From Panagrolaimus kolymaensis (taxonomy: Eukaryota; Nematoda; Chromadorea; Rhabditida; Panagrolaimidae): a DNA stretch of 64,000 bases. The position numbers and the translations under genes are program-made. Positions 23,504-35,520 of this stretch are shown here, in pieces. Under the pieces are notes generated by a model. The model did no database searches and was not told where the DNA came from. It was given only the letters and a program-made list of their open reading frames with translations. The first letter of the stretch is position 1. Each line of letters begins with the position of its first letter. The stretch covers positions 2,542,001-2,606,000 of the forward strand of contig JAJQJQ010000031.1 of assembly GCA_028622995.1 (NCBI GenBank), given 5' to 3'.

Positions 23504-24316
23504 AATATGGATTCGCTTTTATTTAATTTATTTGAGTTTTATTGTTGCAAACTGGTAATAATCAATCTTCAGCTTTTATGTATATATTTTTTATTTTTGA
23601 TCTCATGATGCCTCTAAACATTCGACAAAGTAATATTTTCTAATATATTTTATTTTTCAATAATAATAAATACATAAACAAAAATCTCTTTTTTTAATTA
23701 CTTTAGACAGACGCAAATAAAAAAACTACAAGATAAAATAATGTAAAATTTTAAGTGAAACATTATCAAAAGGGCTCAATATAAAGAAAAATTTGAATCT
23801 AAAATTTTAGTTTTGAAAGCAAGAATAAACAAAAAAACTGCATCATCGAAAAACACAATGGATAAATAAAAATATTATAATAAAAACAAAAATAAATTAT
23901 GCCGGAGAAGAATGAAGAAACTAAAAAACACAAAAGAATGTTTTTTAAAGGAAAAAAGCAAGCGCTGGGAACTGCAATAGGTTAGTTTTTTTTGTTGGTA
24001 GCACAAAAAGTTCGCAATAAAAAAATGAAAAAGTAAAATAAATAAATTTCTCAAAAAAATCTAACAAAAAATGCGGCGACTTATGAGTGCTATTCAAAGA
24101 TTCAAAGATAAATAATAATAAAAAGATAAGAACAAAAAAAAATTCAATCATAAACTTCTAAAATACCCGAAAAGCAAAATTATTATAATGTTATAGCGCA
24201 AAGAATATATATAAAAAATAAAATCATAAATGTTTTCTAATAGAAAAAAAATAAATATTATAGAATAGATATAATTTATTTGCCATGAATAGTCTTCCAA
24301 ATAAGCATAGAAAAAC
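23504..24316. other. Convergent 3' intergenic region
   Basis: About 810 bp between convergent genes. AT-rich with polyadenylation-like motifs. No coding sequence found. Confidence 0.5.
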
Positions 24317-27300
24317 TTAGAATTGTTCTGCAAGAAGAGAACATAAACTTTTTGCTGCATCTTCACGATTACTTCGAACTGTTAACCGATACATCTAAAA
24401 TTTAAAATTTAAATTCTATCGTATGCCTAAATAAAATTTTATTTTTTTCAAACCTTTGCTTGTCGATTAGGTTCCAATCGAATTAAAGTTCCAATTTGAA
24501 GCCCTTGAGTATGAATAATTCCAGCACAAACGAAATTTTCAGGATTTGGATCAACATTTTCCAAAAGTTTACTTCCCAAACCCATAAGCATGGTGCTAAT
24601 GGTATCATTTTCGATTGGAAATTTAGCAGGAAATACTTTTTGAGATTCTTGAGTGGGCCTAAAAAATAATTCATTTTTTGAAAGTTTATTAAATAATGAA
24701 CAAAAAGCTTACTGGCTGAGTTGCTTCCATCGAGAAAAGAATTGATCTGCAGCCATATCCGTGGGTTCAAAGAATTTATTAATAAACATTGGTAAATATA
24801 ATGATTTTGAAAATGTTTGGGGACTTCCATTAGGGCCACTAAAAAAATATATATTTGTAAATTTCAAAAGCAACCGATTAAAATAATTAATAATAAAAAA
24901 CTCACGTGTAATTAAATGAAACTTGAATAATGGGTTGTTCAGTGAATTCTTGTAAACAAACAAAATTAATTAATTGTTGAACTTGAGCTCCTCCTTCTAC
25001 ACTTGGGTCCACGGGTTTAGCTTGAACTACGAGATGATTGGTTAATTGAGAAGGGCAGTTAACAACCACATTAAAATTATCAAAAGCTGCACTAGTTTTA
25101 TTTCCATAAAACATTCCCAATCTTGCAAGATTTGAACGAGTTTCAAGTTTACTTCCAACTTGAATAATTGAATCTTCATAAATGATTCCATTAGGTTTAA
25201 GAAGCAATTTTAAAACTTCTTGACGATTTTCTGCAGCAGGAGAACTTCCATTTGCAGCACCAAAAATATCCATCATTCCACTATTATTGGCACTGGCACT
25301 ACCATTGGAAGTTAAAGTATCATCAAGATCGATAATTTTGCCGGTGGTGGTATTTGTGGATCCAGGTTGAGATAAATCTCGCATAACTGCTACAGGTCTG
25401 GATTTTTTCTCTGCAGCTTGATTTTCAAGTTCTTCAACTTGAGGTTTGGTTTTCTTTAATTTTGATAATAAACTGCTTTCTTTTTCAGGGAATTGAGGCA
25501 TTTCTTCCAAAATCTACAAACCAAAAACTATATCCAAGCAATAAAAATTCATAAAACTTACAGTTGCCAAAACATCTGGGGAAGCAATTTTGCTAAGTTG
25601 CAAATATTCAACTGCACGTTGTTGAAGTTCAGCATCGGGATTCTTTAAATTATGATCAGCAGAAAAAACTTTTTGAATATGAACTTTAATTTCTGGGAAT
25701 AAATTACAGAATTTTACATAAGTGCTGAGTAAAAGACATCGAGTGCTAACACTGCATAAATGATATTTGCTATGTAATAAATCAAATTGAATTTGAGGGC
25801 TTGAACGTTGATCTCCAGCAATGAGGTTACCAAATTCTCCAAGAATATATCCGCCTACTTTAACCATATTTTCATGGCATGCAGGACGTTGAAGGGCTTC
25901 AAAAACTGTTTTGGATGCATATCCTTGAACATCTTCACGATTTACAACAATTTGAATAACTCGATACCAAACTTCTTCCGAAACATAATCTCCAGCAATT
26001 CGAATGAGTTTTAAAATCACATCGACATACCAAGTATAATCAGTGGCATATTTTTCAGCTAAAATTGCAACTTTAAGAACCATTTCTTCACGAATTGAAT
26101 AATCTGCTGTTTCTAAATAAGTAAGCATTTCAGCTACAATATTTTCAGAATTTGTTCGATCACACATTGCATAAAGTAAATCGATAGCTCGTTGACGAAC
26201 GCTAACATCCCTCTCCGTTTTGAGAGAATTGATTATGGTTTCTTGATGCTTTTTCACTGCTTCATGAGAGAATTCTGAAGTGGCTAATAAACACATGGAT
26301 TCAAGGGCGAGATATCGCAAATTTGTTTCTCGATGACTTAAGAATGTTCCAAGTTGATTGCAAGCTCGAACGAGGAGGTTTGGTTCGCTATCCATATGGA
26401 TGATGAGGGATATGGCTTCAAAGAGGACTGCATTCTTCGCATTTGCATGTTGAACCTTTTTAGATTTTGGCGCATCTTGAGCTTTATTGAGAATTCCATC
26501 CAAACATTCGAGAAGTTTAGTCTTATTTGCTGGATCTTCAGGTGGAGGATAATTTTGAAGCAATCTCAAAAGTTTTACACAAAGCCATGGAGCAGGAACG
26601 AAATAATATGTGTAATCTTGTAAATCGGTGTAAGTGGAAGTTACAATTCGACTTAAGCGAGAAATGGCAAGGCTTACACAACCTTTAAATTCTTCTGGCC
26701 ATTTTTTAGACAAAGCTTCTATGAGAGAAACAGCTGATGTTACAACCCCCAAGTGTGAATCATTAAGCAAATGAACAATTCTTGAAGCTGTTTCATTTGG
26801 AGTTATTACATCATTGGAAGTTCGGAAAAGTTTGAGCAAACATAAAGCAGCGCTTTGCTTTACTGAATCAACAGTGTCACTAAAAAAAGTAAAATTTTTA
26901 GAAAAGATTTGTTTTGTGAAATACTAACCCAGAAGTGAGCAATTTAGGGAGATCATCCGCGAAAGCTTCACACATATCTCTTGATCCAATATTTGCGATA
27001 CATTGCAAAGCCAAGTTTACGTGAACGGGGTTTCGAGATTGAATGTCATTTTTAATGGATTGAATAATCAATTTAATCAAATCGGAATTGAGATTGATTA
27101 AAACGGAAATAAACAAATATCCCTGGAATATAATAATTTTCAAGAGCAAAAGAGAAAGGAAAAACATACAATTTGCTTTTCAGTATATTTATTGGATGAC
27201 AACAAATTGACTGCTTCCATATATCCAAAATCAATATCATGCCCAAGAAGAAAGATAAAAAGCAATTTGCATACATATTTTTTCTTTTGATATCCATCCA

Positions 27301-27526
27301 ATGTTTTATCTCCTTAAAAATATACAAAAGTTTAAAAAAAGTCGCGAAAAAGTTTGAAAATTTTATATATTCCTTAAAAGTTTGGTAACGAACCTTTAAA
27401 TTTTGAGCGTATATTAGCCTATTCTTTATTGATTCTTTTCAACTCAGCTTCTTTACTTTTACAATTTCGAATATCTGATATAAATACAGCAAGGCCACGC
27501 ATTCCATCGCCTTTAACCGCTGGCAT
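24317..27526 (-). CDS. apa-2: AP-2 complex subunit alpha, with in-frame TAG
   Basis: Eight exons: 27526-27394, 27312-27170, 27122-26929, 26879-25562, 25513-24906, 24838-24713, 24658-24454 and 24394-24317, about 934 codons, the normal alpha-adaptin length. The trunk begins [20 protein letters not shown] and includes [18 protein letters not shown] and [20 protein letters not shown]; the hinge (about 630-700) is Pro/Ser-rich; the ear follows and ends LLAEQF. Known: alpha-adaptin links clathrin, PIP2 and cargo in endocytosis at the plasma membrane. Oddity: codon 36, where the family has Leu in RINKELANIR, reads TAG at 27421-27419. All other exons are intact and conserved, so an assembly error, a null allele or readthrough are all possible. 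Confidence 0.93.
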
Positions 27527-28998
27527 TTTTGTTGTTGTTTTAGTTGTTGCCTCTAAAATGTTTTTTATTGAGAAAATAAAAATTGGAATTCAATAAAAAC
27601 AAAAAAGAAGGAAGAAAGAAAGAAAAGTAAAGAAAAAATTATTTGTTTCTCGATTAAAGCGTCATACATATTTTTTCTTCTTCGTTAATTCTAGTCTCGT
27701 GGAACTTAGAAAAACAAAAAAAAAGTTTGCTAAAGTTTTGAAAAAAAATCTACAAACAAAAAATTTTAAGCAAAAAAGAAGCTTCTAAAAGTTATATTTT
27801 TTTATTTGTCATGGCTGGCCGATGGCGAGGACGACCCTAAGAGCGCGCATAATGGTTGGTAGTGGCAAACTGCAGTAAGTAGCAGCCTGCTGATGATGCT
27901 TTGCAGTGCACGTCGAGGCTCTCTTATTTTGGCTCATCCGCCACTATAGAAAGAGAAAAAAAAGATGGAATTCTCGCCCATATACATATTGATTTTTCCA
28001 TGGGCGAAAGTTTACATATATTTTTTTTAAGGTTTTGATGCAAGAAGAAAATAAAAAAGTGGAAGAAAAAAATCTTTAAACGAAGTATGGATGGATGAGT
28101 CAGTGAAGTAATCTCTTTAAAGAATATCACGCAAAGCCAAATTTTGAAATGATAATTATTTGAATTGAAATTTATCAAAAAAAATTATAAAATCACAAAA
28201 GAAACTTTAATAAATCTTTTTTATGGAAGTTTTTGTTTTTCGTGAATCAAAAAACTTGTAACCATTCTTGGTTAACTTTTTGTTGCTAAAATAACGCCCG
28301 AAGGTCATTAAAAAAATTGCAAACAAAAATTATTTGAATTGAATTGTTTTTTCTTTCATTTTTTCCCTTTAGTTGTTAGTTCCATATTTTGATGCCCTGA
28401 AAGTTGTTATAATGCTTGGGGCGAGAAAAAAGAAAGCAACTTTTTAATTAGCTATAATTTTCTAAATTTTACCATTGTAAACATAAAAATAAAATAATAT
28501 TAATTATAGTTTTTTGAAAGATTTCAAAACTTTTTGGTGAAAACAAAAAAAATTATAAATACCTGCATGTAGAAACCTAAATGGTTCAGGGAATCGATGC
28601 TTTGAATTTGTTGTTGAAGCTAATTTTTTCTTTTCCATGACTTTAAGAAATTAGCTTTTTGGATTCAATAAAGAAATATGTATTTATTTTAACAAATTTC
28701 CAAAGAATAAAGCAGCGATCGACAATAAATGGTCGTCGTTATTTTCTATCCAACTAAATGATGGCTTTAAAGCTCGATTTTATGTTCAAAAATCGATGCA
28801 ATCGTTGTTTTGTTTTTTCTCGATTCATCGGCCATTAAAAAAAAACAAAATGTTACTAAAAATCGGCAATTTTCAATAGCTTCTGTTTTTTATTTTCAAG
28901 GTTGTAAATTCTTCAACAATTTACACAAAAGTATTGAAAGGAATATATTTTATTATTCCTAATCAGTCACAATCCTTATTTGTAAACTTAGATTCAAC
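27527..28998. other. Intergenic region
   Basis: About 1.5 kb upstream of the AP-2 alpha gene. A small GC-richer block (27800-27940) stands out from the AT-rich background. No supported coding sequence. Confidence 0.5.
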
Positions 28999-29238
28999 TT
29001 ATCCAACAATCAAGTAATGACGGACGTGATATTTAAAACCATAATAATTCAAACTTGCTAAATAACGGGAAAACCCTTCTGGACATTCAGCTCGCTCATC
29101 TTTACATGGAATAATTGTAGGTTTCTTGATACCATTTAATTGCTTTTTTCCATTTCATCTTTATTTGGAGTTTGATGAAAATGTAGCAAAACTCAAAAAA
29201 GCTTGTAAAAAAAATATAGAAGCCCCATATGATTTCAT
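28999..29238 (-). pseudogene. Broken small secreted-peptide ORF
   Basis: One frame of 80 codons runs from ATG 29238 to TAA 28999. It starts with a hydrophobic, signal-peptide-like stretch (MKSYGASIFFLQAFLSFATF) and ends with a Cys-containing segment (PCKDERAECPEGF) and a Tyr/His-rich end. Two in-frame stops (TAA and TGA, one codon apart) split the two parts. No splice sites remove them. This looks like a decayed small secreted-protein gene, but chance cannot be excluded. Confidence 0.35.
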
Positions 29239-29383
29239 TTTGCCTTTATCTTTTCTAACGTATTCGTTTATCATAAAAAAAAACACAGGATATATTTAGT
29301 AAAACATGATTTATTATTATTACATACTAATACTCTAAAGAAGGAAACAATGACATGAAGCAACATCAAGAAAATGAGCGATT

Positions 29384-30037
29384 TTACCAAAGTAGACCAC
29401 CAAAGAAGAAAACGAAGCATCCAATGAGAGCCATTCCAGCAAATTTCCAATTACCATATTTTGTTTCATCGGTTCCATTTGTAGTTGTTGTAATTGAATC
29501 TTTATTTTTTGGTTTAGGAGTAGTTGAAATTGTTGTGATTGCTTCTTTTGTTGTTCGTTTAAGAGTAGTTGTAGTTGTTGGTGATTCAGGAGTAGTTGTA
29601 GTAGTAGTATGTGTTGGTTTTGGAAGAGAAGGATCACAATCTCCGCCAAGAAGTTTTTGGATTTCTACCTAAATAATGAATTTTAAGGAAATTAATCAAA
29701 AAAAATTTACCACATAAATACGTTCATAGACGCCATCTTTACAAACCATATCTTCACCTTCGCATCCAATTCCTTTATACCATACTCTATCTATTACACA
29801 GCTCCAAGTAACACATATACAATTTTTAATCACTTCAACAGCTATAATTTAAAGATTTGTTTTTAGGTCTAAAAAATTAAAAAGAAACTTACTTTTGTTA
29901 TATATACCAAGATCCCGAAGTAGACATTTTTTTTCAGTTGGACATTTTCCATCCCAGTATGCCGCTCTTACAAAAGATGCAGGACAGATTAGAGAAGCAA
30001 AAACAGCAGCAGCGAGAAGAGTGACGACGAATTTCAT
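29384..30037 (-). CDS. Secreted Cys-rich, Thr-rich anchored protein, paralog A
   Basis: Exons 30037-29893, 29841-29711 and 29668-29384 give 186 aa. Residues 1-24 form a signal peptide (MKFVVTLLAAAVFASLI). A compact domain with eight Cys (CPTEKKC, NCICVTWSC, GIGCEGEDMVC, GDCDP) spans about 30-105. A Thr-rich, probably O-glycosylated stalk follows, with TTTTTT runs, then a C-terminal hydrophobic segment (FAGMALIGCFVFFFGG) that would be a GPI signal or membrane anchor. Family not recognised; the layout is that of a small cell-surface protein. A close paralog lies at 37033-37592 in opposite orientation, with the same exon structure. Confidence 0.82.
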
Positions 30038-30937
30038 GATATTTGATTAACGAACAACGATGACGGCCAAAATTGAAACGCGAAAAAAAGAAGTAAAAAA
30101 AATTTATGAGAGATTTTGCTTCTTATTTATGAAAAATCAAGCATCATTATTTTTTCATGCTAATTTTCTATTTCTATTTTAGCCAGTAAAAAGATACGCA
30201 TGTCTTTAAAAAATTTTACTACAATAATTTAAACATTTACAAAGATGTATTATATCCATTCGTAAATAGAGAACAAGAAGAAACAAATGGTACATCTTCA
30301 TCCTATAACAATCATGCTTCTGAAATGAAGAATTAGGTTTATTATTAAACTTAATAACTTGAATTTGTTTTATTGATGAATTTAATTTTGTCTCTTTTTT
30401 AATAAACCGTTACTTTGTTGGATTTTCTTAAAAGGTTTTTTAAAACTCTTAATTTCTATTTTTTATGATAAATTTTAAGAGGTGTCTGTAAGCAAAATCG
30501 AATTAAGTGGTCTACGTTTTTTCTAACTCTCTATCGTTTTGCCTTGATAGAAACTCATATTTTGTAGATGATTGTATTTTGATCAAGGAGAGAATGTTGG
30601 CAGCATGAAACATATATGCAAAAATTTTATTACCTATTTTTGGAAAGAAAAAAAAAAGAAACCGATAATGAAGAAAATAGTAACTGATTTTCTTGCAATT
30701 CTTGATGAAAATGAAAAAGCTTCGGTTTTTCGATTTATACCATAGTGAAAAAGAAAGGTATTTGGCTTTTCTAAAATTAAAAAATGTTTAGAAATAATAT
30801 TTTTTTTATTTTGTCTTTTAAGCCTCCGTCAAAGTTAAACAACATAAAATATAACAACAAAAAACAAACAAATTTGTATTAAAGCAAAATTAAAGACGCA
30901 AATTTAAGAAAATCAACAACAAGAAAAAGATGAGTAT
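30038..30937. other. Intergenic region
   Basis: 900 bp. The first ~110 bp upstream of paralog A (30038-30150) match the region upstream of paralog B at about 36920-37032, so they probably contain the shared promoter. The rest shows nothing recognisable. Confidence 0.55.
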
Positions 30938-31971
30938 CTAAGAATTATTTTTTGCTATATTTTCGTAAATACGCCTTTCTTCTTCTCCCAATCTATCAAA
31001 CTTTCGTTGAAGCTTTCGTTCACGCTTTTCTGCGTCCAAAATATCGGCATGACTAAAATACAAAGTTTAAAAAATGGTAAAGAAAAAAATATATGACATA
31101 CTAGTCTTTGTTGGCGTCTTTAAACCAATCATAAGCAGTTTTAACAACCTTCTTCTTACGGTTATTAGCCGTTTTAGGCTGTTCAGAGTAAACTTTTTCA
31201 TAGCGGGTGATAAGATGTTTAATATGCTTGACATGAGATTCCAAAAGCTTATTTGAATTGCTTTCCATATATTCTTGAAGTTCTTCAACATACCGTTTGC
31301 ACTCTTTATTGTATTGATCAATATATGCTTTGGTATTAACGGTACCACTAGAAAATTCCTTTCGCAATTTGATCTATAAATATTAAAATAGTTATCACTG
31401 GAATAAATCAAAGCTCAAAGTTATCTTACAGCTTCTTCAAGAGAACTGGCGCCAGATGAACGCTTTTTAGCGATGTAAACATTCACTGGAAGCTTAGGGG
31501 TTTTAGGAAAGCCTATGAATTGTTCAACTGTATGACCATCATTGAGATATCGGTTCATGACTAAAACTGTAGTTTCCATTGCAACATTCTTGCGTCGAGA
31601 AGCACTCAAATAAAGGGCATTGAAATCAGAATTGAAAGAGCTAAAAAGTATTATATGCTTAAATAATTATGTTTACAATCCGAGTTAAACCACTACCTTT
31701 GATTATAAAAATTTTTGTACTTATCAAGTTCAGGAATAGATGAAGCAAGTTTAGTCATATTTAGTTTTCCTCTTTGATTTTTGAGCTTTTCATGACCATA
31801 CTTTTCTAAGTCTTGAATAAAAGGAAGAAAATCAAGCTTAGAGATCTTTGTGGGAGCAACTTGTTCCCCTTCATCTTCAGTTTCTTCGCTATCTGTATCA
31901 TCTTCTTGAAGCTTACGCTTCTTTGGGGGAATCTCTTCATCAGAACTTGAAAATCTCTTTGGCTTAGCCAT
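30938..31971 (-). CDS. HMG-box-like nuclear protein
   Basis: Exons 31971-31697, 31640-31430, 31373-31102 and 31052-30938 give 290 aa. The N-terminus has a nuclear-localisation motif (PPKKRKL, residues 15-21) and an acidic Asp/Glu/Ser stretch. About 135-205 resembles a divergent HMG box: PKTPKLPVNVYIAKK, then YIDQYNKECKRYVEELQEYM. A second box-like unit is at the C-terminus: KTAYDWFKDANKD, then KRERKLQRKFDRLGEEERRIYENIA. Tandem divergent HMG boxes recall UBF-type factors. DNA binding in the nucleus is likely by family; the target is unknown. Confidence 0.68.
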
Positions 31972-33140
31972 GATGGAAATATAATCACAGCTTAAAACAA
32001 ATAAAATTATATAAATATAATATGAAAAGTTTATAAATGAAAAATAAAGTTGACATACAGCGACTATAAACGATTAAAACCCATAGACTTTGGACGTGAG
32101 ATAAAAAAAAGATTCAAAGGGAACCCATAGGGAATGAAAAAAAGCGATGTGAAAACGTTAATAAACGAAAAAGACCGCATGTACAACGACGCTGGCTCTT
32201 TTCCTAAAATCAATAAAGAGCAATGGTAAAAGGAATAAAGAAGAAAAAAAAGTGGCGGACGTAGAAAGGCTGTAAACGAAAAAAGAACGAACGCAGAAAG
32301 GCGCTGACTCAATTTTTTTTACGATAGGAAAGCGTCGGTCGCCTCTCTGCAATGGGTTAGAAAGAAGTTGCTCTACCGTTGAGAGCTATATGTGCGTCTT
32401 TTTTTTCTCCCCACCTCAAGCAGACATTGCCATTTTCCTTGTCATTCGCTGCTGTTCCATTACATTTCATTAAATAGGGCAAAGTCAGGGATGCATTCTT
32501 GAAACGCAAATTTTCTTTGGAATAATGGCCCAATTTAAAAAAAATATGCATTTGAATAAAATATTCCTGTATTTTGATTGTTTTTTTTGTTGCAAATTTG
32601 ATGATTTACCTTATAAATAAATTAGCACATATGAACAACGAAAGAATCATTGAAGTAGGCTTTCTTTAATTAAGAAAAGTTTTGTAAACACCAAAATAAT
32701 GGAAACCTTCACCTTTTTGTTTATTCTCTTTTTTTGCCATAGAAATATGGTGTCAAAATCTGCAAAAACTACATTGGTTAGATGCTTATTTATTTTGTCA
32801 TTGCATTGTTCAAATAATTCACACGAGAGAAAAAAAAAGAAAGTGGACTAAACAATTCAATATCTAAAAACTGTATAAATCAAGGTCAGTGGAAATGATT
32901 GTGGGAGGCCATCTGCCACTTTTTTTTGAAGGAAAAGTTGACTTGCCACTCAAAATAAATCTGCCAAAATAAAAAAATACTTTGTTTTGTTTGAAAGAAA
33001 ATAGTGAAGAATTTAAAAAAAATTCTTTCAGTCAAAAACAAAATTAAAATATGAGATTAAAAAATTCGTTGCTTTCAATATTTTATTTATTTAAAACCGA
33101 AGAAAATTTTTCTTTATACTTAAATAATCAAGTTTTTTAG
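31972..33140. other. Intergenic region
   Basis: About 1.2 kb between a minus-strand and a plus-strand gene. No supported exons. A GC-richer part at 32090-32470 has no recognisable feature. Confidence 0.45.
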
Positions 33141-33957
33141 GTTGCCTCAAAAATACCAACCATCAAAAAATATTGTGGAGGAACCAAACTTTAAGATTTT
33201 TAAATATGACCAGGGAAATGCCAATTCCAAACTTGTTATTTTTACTACCTAGGATCATGAATTTTGTTATGAATACACTTACGCCCCGTCAAGAACTTCC
33301 TATATTTGTTACACTTGTCAGGGCAAAGACAAAATTGTTACTTCTAAAATCCTTCATAAACCTAATGGCAATGAATATGTACAACTTTCAGATGTTCCAC
33401 ACATATGTGAACCAAAAAAATTTATTGAAGCAAATTATTATCAAAAAACGCATACATCTAATTTTCGACTTTTATTCAATACGAGAGGAGTCGCAGATAA
33501 ACGGCTTATTATTTTTGATAATGAAAATCAAAATTGCGGATATGAATATCTAACAACGCAAACGGGTGGTTTTGATTGTATGAAATGCCGTAATGAAAAG
33601 GCTGTACCAGCCAAAATAATCAGAGACGAAGCAGGAAATACGATAGTTGAATATGCATTGGAAAAACATATTTGCGCGATCTGTGATTTTTGTGATGAAG
33701 AAAGACTTATTTGTTCTCCAAATTTTCAAGTCAATAAAGATAAAAATGAAAAGGATAAAATTAAATCAATTCACCCAAAAAACAAATTACTCTGCTATGA
33801 ATACATTTTTGATGAAACTCGGAAATTCTTCAGATGTATTGAATGTGAAAATAAAAAAAAGTTGGTTATTCCAAAAATTTGCAACAATGAAAATTCGGAA
33901 TATTTACTTCTCAATTCTTTTCATTTTTGTAAACCTTTACCCAATAATAAAGAATAA
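33141..33957 (+). pseudogene. Three-repeat zinc-ribbon-like protein with in-frame TAG
   Basis: A single frame follows a TTTTTTAG acceptor and runs to TAA at 33955-33957. It holds three related ~60-residue units: CYEYTYAPSRTSYICYTCQG...HIC, CGYEYLTTQTGGFDCMKCRN...HICAIC, and CYEYIFDETRKFFRCIECEN...FHFC. Each carries a CYEY-like start, a CxxC knuckle and a closing His-x-Cys or Phe-Cys, like a C2HC zinc module reminiscent of FLYWCH/MULE-derived fingers. Between unit 1 and its leader a TAG (33250-33252) interrupts the frame; homology continues on both sides (KLVIF before it matches RLIIF in unit 2). So it is either a pseudogene, a sequence error, or starts downstream. No start codon was found at the 5' end. 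Confidence 0.55.
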
Positions 33958-34908
33958 ATTTCTTTGTTTTTCTTTTTAATTTCTTTTCATGTTTGTTTTA
34001 TTAATAAATAATTTAAAAAGCAAAAGCTTTTTTGTTTAAAAAATCTTAACACTAAAAAACGATCAAGAGTTGTTTGCCGGAAGGTATGGTACAATAACTG
34101 ATTTTTAAATAAAGCTGTTATTAACGTAATAAGATATTTATTTATAAGCATCAAAGGAGGTCAGCTCAAAGCTTTTATCTTTTTGGTAAAAGATACCTTA
34201 AGAGACATTTGGGCTGATGTACTTTCTTTAAAAACAAAAAAGGGCTTCTTGCGGATTATGAAAAAAAAGAATGCCGAACATACTTGAGTTTTGAGAGGGT
34301 ATCTTTTATTTTGATTGAGTTAACCTAAATCGATAGATGCCAAGAAAAACGGACAATAAGTAAGTGCTAAATATTCCAAACAAAAATACTCAGAAACCAT
34401 TCTTGAAAAGACAAATTTCCTCCAAGCATTTTTTTTATCGCAAAATTGCAAAACAAAACCTTGATATGTTTGTGCGTTTGCCACCCATAATTTTTTGTTT
34501 CTTTATAAAATTTTTGAATTGATTTATGATATTTTGGTGAAAATGAGAAATTATATTTGAGGAAGGCATGGCAAACGAAAGTCTAATTAATTGCTTTAAG
34601 AAAATTCATAAATAAATCATTGAAAAAATCAAACCTTTTTTCTGACCTTAAAGAATGGGTTTGAAAAACACTTTGTTTTTTTTTTTGAAAGAGAAAAAAA
34701 ATGGCGGAAAAAAAATTTATAAGTTTTCCGATAAAATCTTTAATGTTGTTTGAGAAAAAAACTAGCCGTTCAATGGATGTTATGATGATGTCTTTTTTTA
34801 AGCGCTCAAATGCAACAAAAGAATGTTGCGTTTTTTTTCCTTCGAAAAACCTTTATTTGATTTTTATTTTAAAAAAAATTTAATTTTTAGGATCTAAATT
34901 TGTGACAA
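33958..34908. other. Intergenic region
   Basis: About 950 bp, AT-rich. An 11-base inverted pair TAAAAGATACC / GGTATCTTTTA is present near 34187 and 34308. No gene seen. Confidence 0.4.
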
Positions 34909-35373
34909 ATGGATCTCAGAAAAGAAAATGAAACCCAAGTAAGTTTTTTTTCTATTTTTAAAACATCAAATTTTGTTAATTTTTAGACTCCGAAAACTAC
35001 CATAGAGTTATTTTTATTTTCAAATGATAACAAAATATTTTATGGAGGTTTTTGCAAACTTTCACTAAATAACTATGAAAAGTATTTGATTGTTAGTCCT
35101 GTTTCCAATGGTATTTATTTTATAATTTCTTTTTTTTTAAATCAAACTTATTTTTTTCTCTTCAGATTTCAAGCCTATTAAAGCATCTTTCACATGTGAT
35201 TTTTATCAACAAAAAGTATGAGCAAATATTTTCTTTTCATTTTTTAATACTTGGATTTTTAGAATGTTTTGAATATGTGGTCCTCTGATGACAATCATGA
35301 TAGCAGTTTTACTTTAATTTTTAAATGTGAGCAAAGTTGTTCAAAAGTTTTTGACATTATCAATAATTATAAA
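34909..35373 (+). CDS. Small orphan gene, 3' end missing
   Basis: Four exons join in phase: 34909-34938, 34987-35110, 35166-35215 and 35263-35373. They encode about 105 residues starting MDLRKENETQ and including IELFLFSND, YGGFCKLSLNNY and FTLIFKCEQSCSKVF. The last exon ends at a good GTAAGT donor with no in-frame stop before it, so at least one more exon is needed. The next ~1.2 kb is occupied by a Helitron ORF fragment on the other strand, suggesting the gene was disrupted or its last exon lies beyond. If intron 4 is retained, the frame stops four codons later. Beta-strand-like composition; family unknown. Confidence 0.5.
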
Positions 35374-35520
35374 GTAAGTATTTGAGTACTTTCTTTAATT
35401 TAACAAAAAAATAATAATAATAATTCAATTCGACCACGTAATAATTTTATAATTTTGTTGAGCATTCCACAATATTCGGCCATGTTGAAAAGTGTTGAGA
35501 TTGAGCTAAAATGCGGACGT

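Noticed and set aside
29355..29672. 105-codon plus-strand ORF rich in Val
   Set aside because: Antisense of the Thr-rich stalk exon of paralog A.
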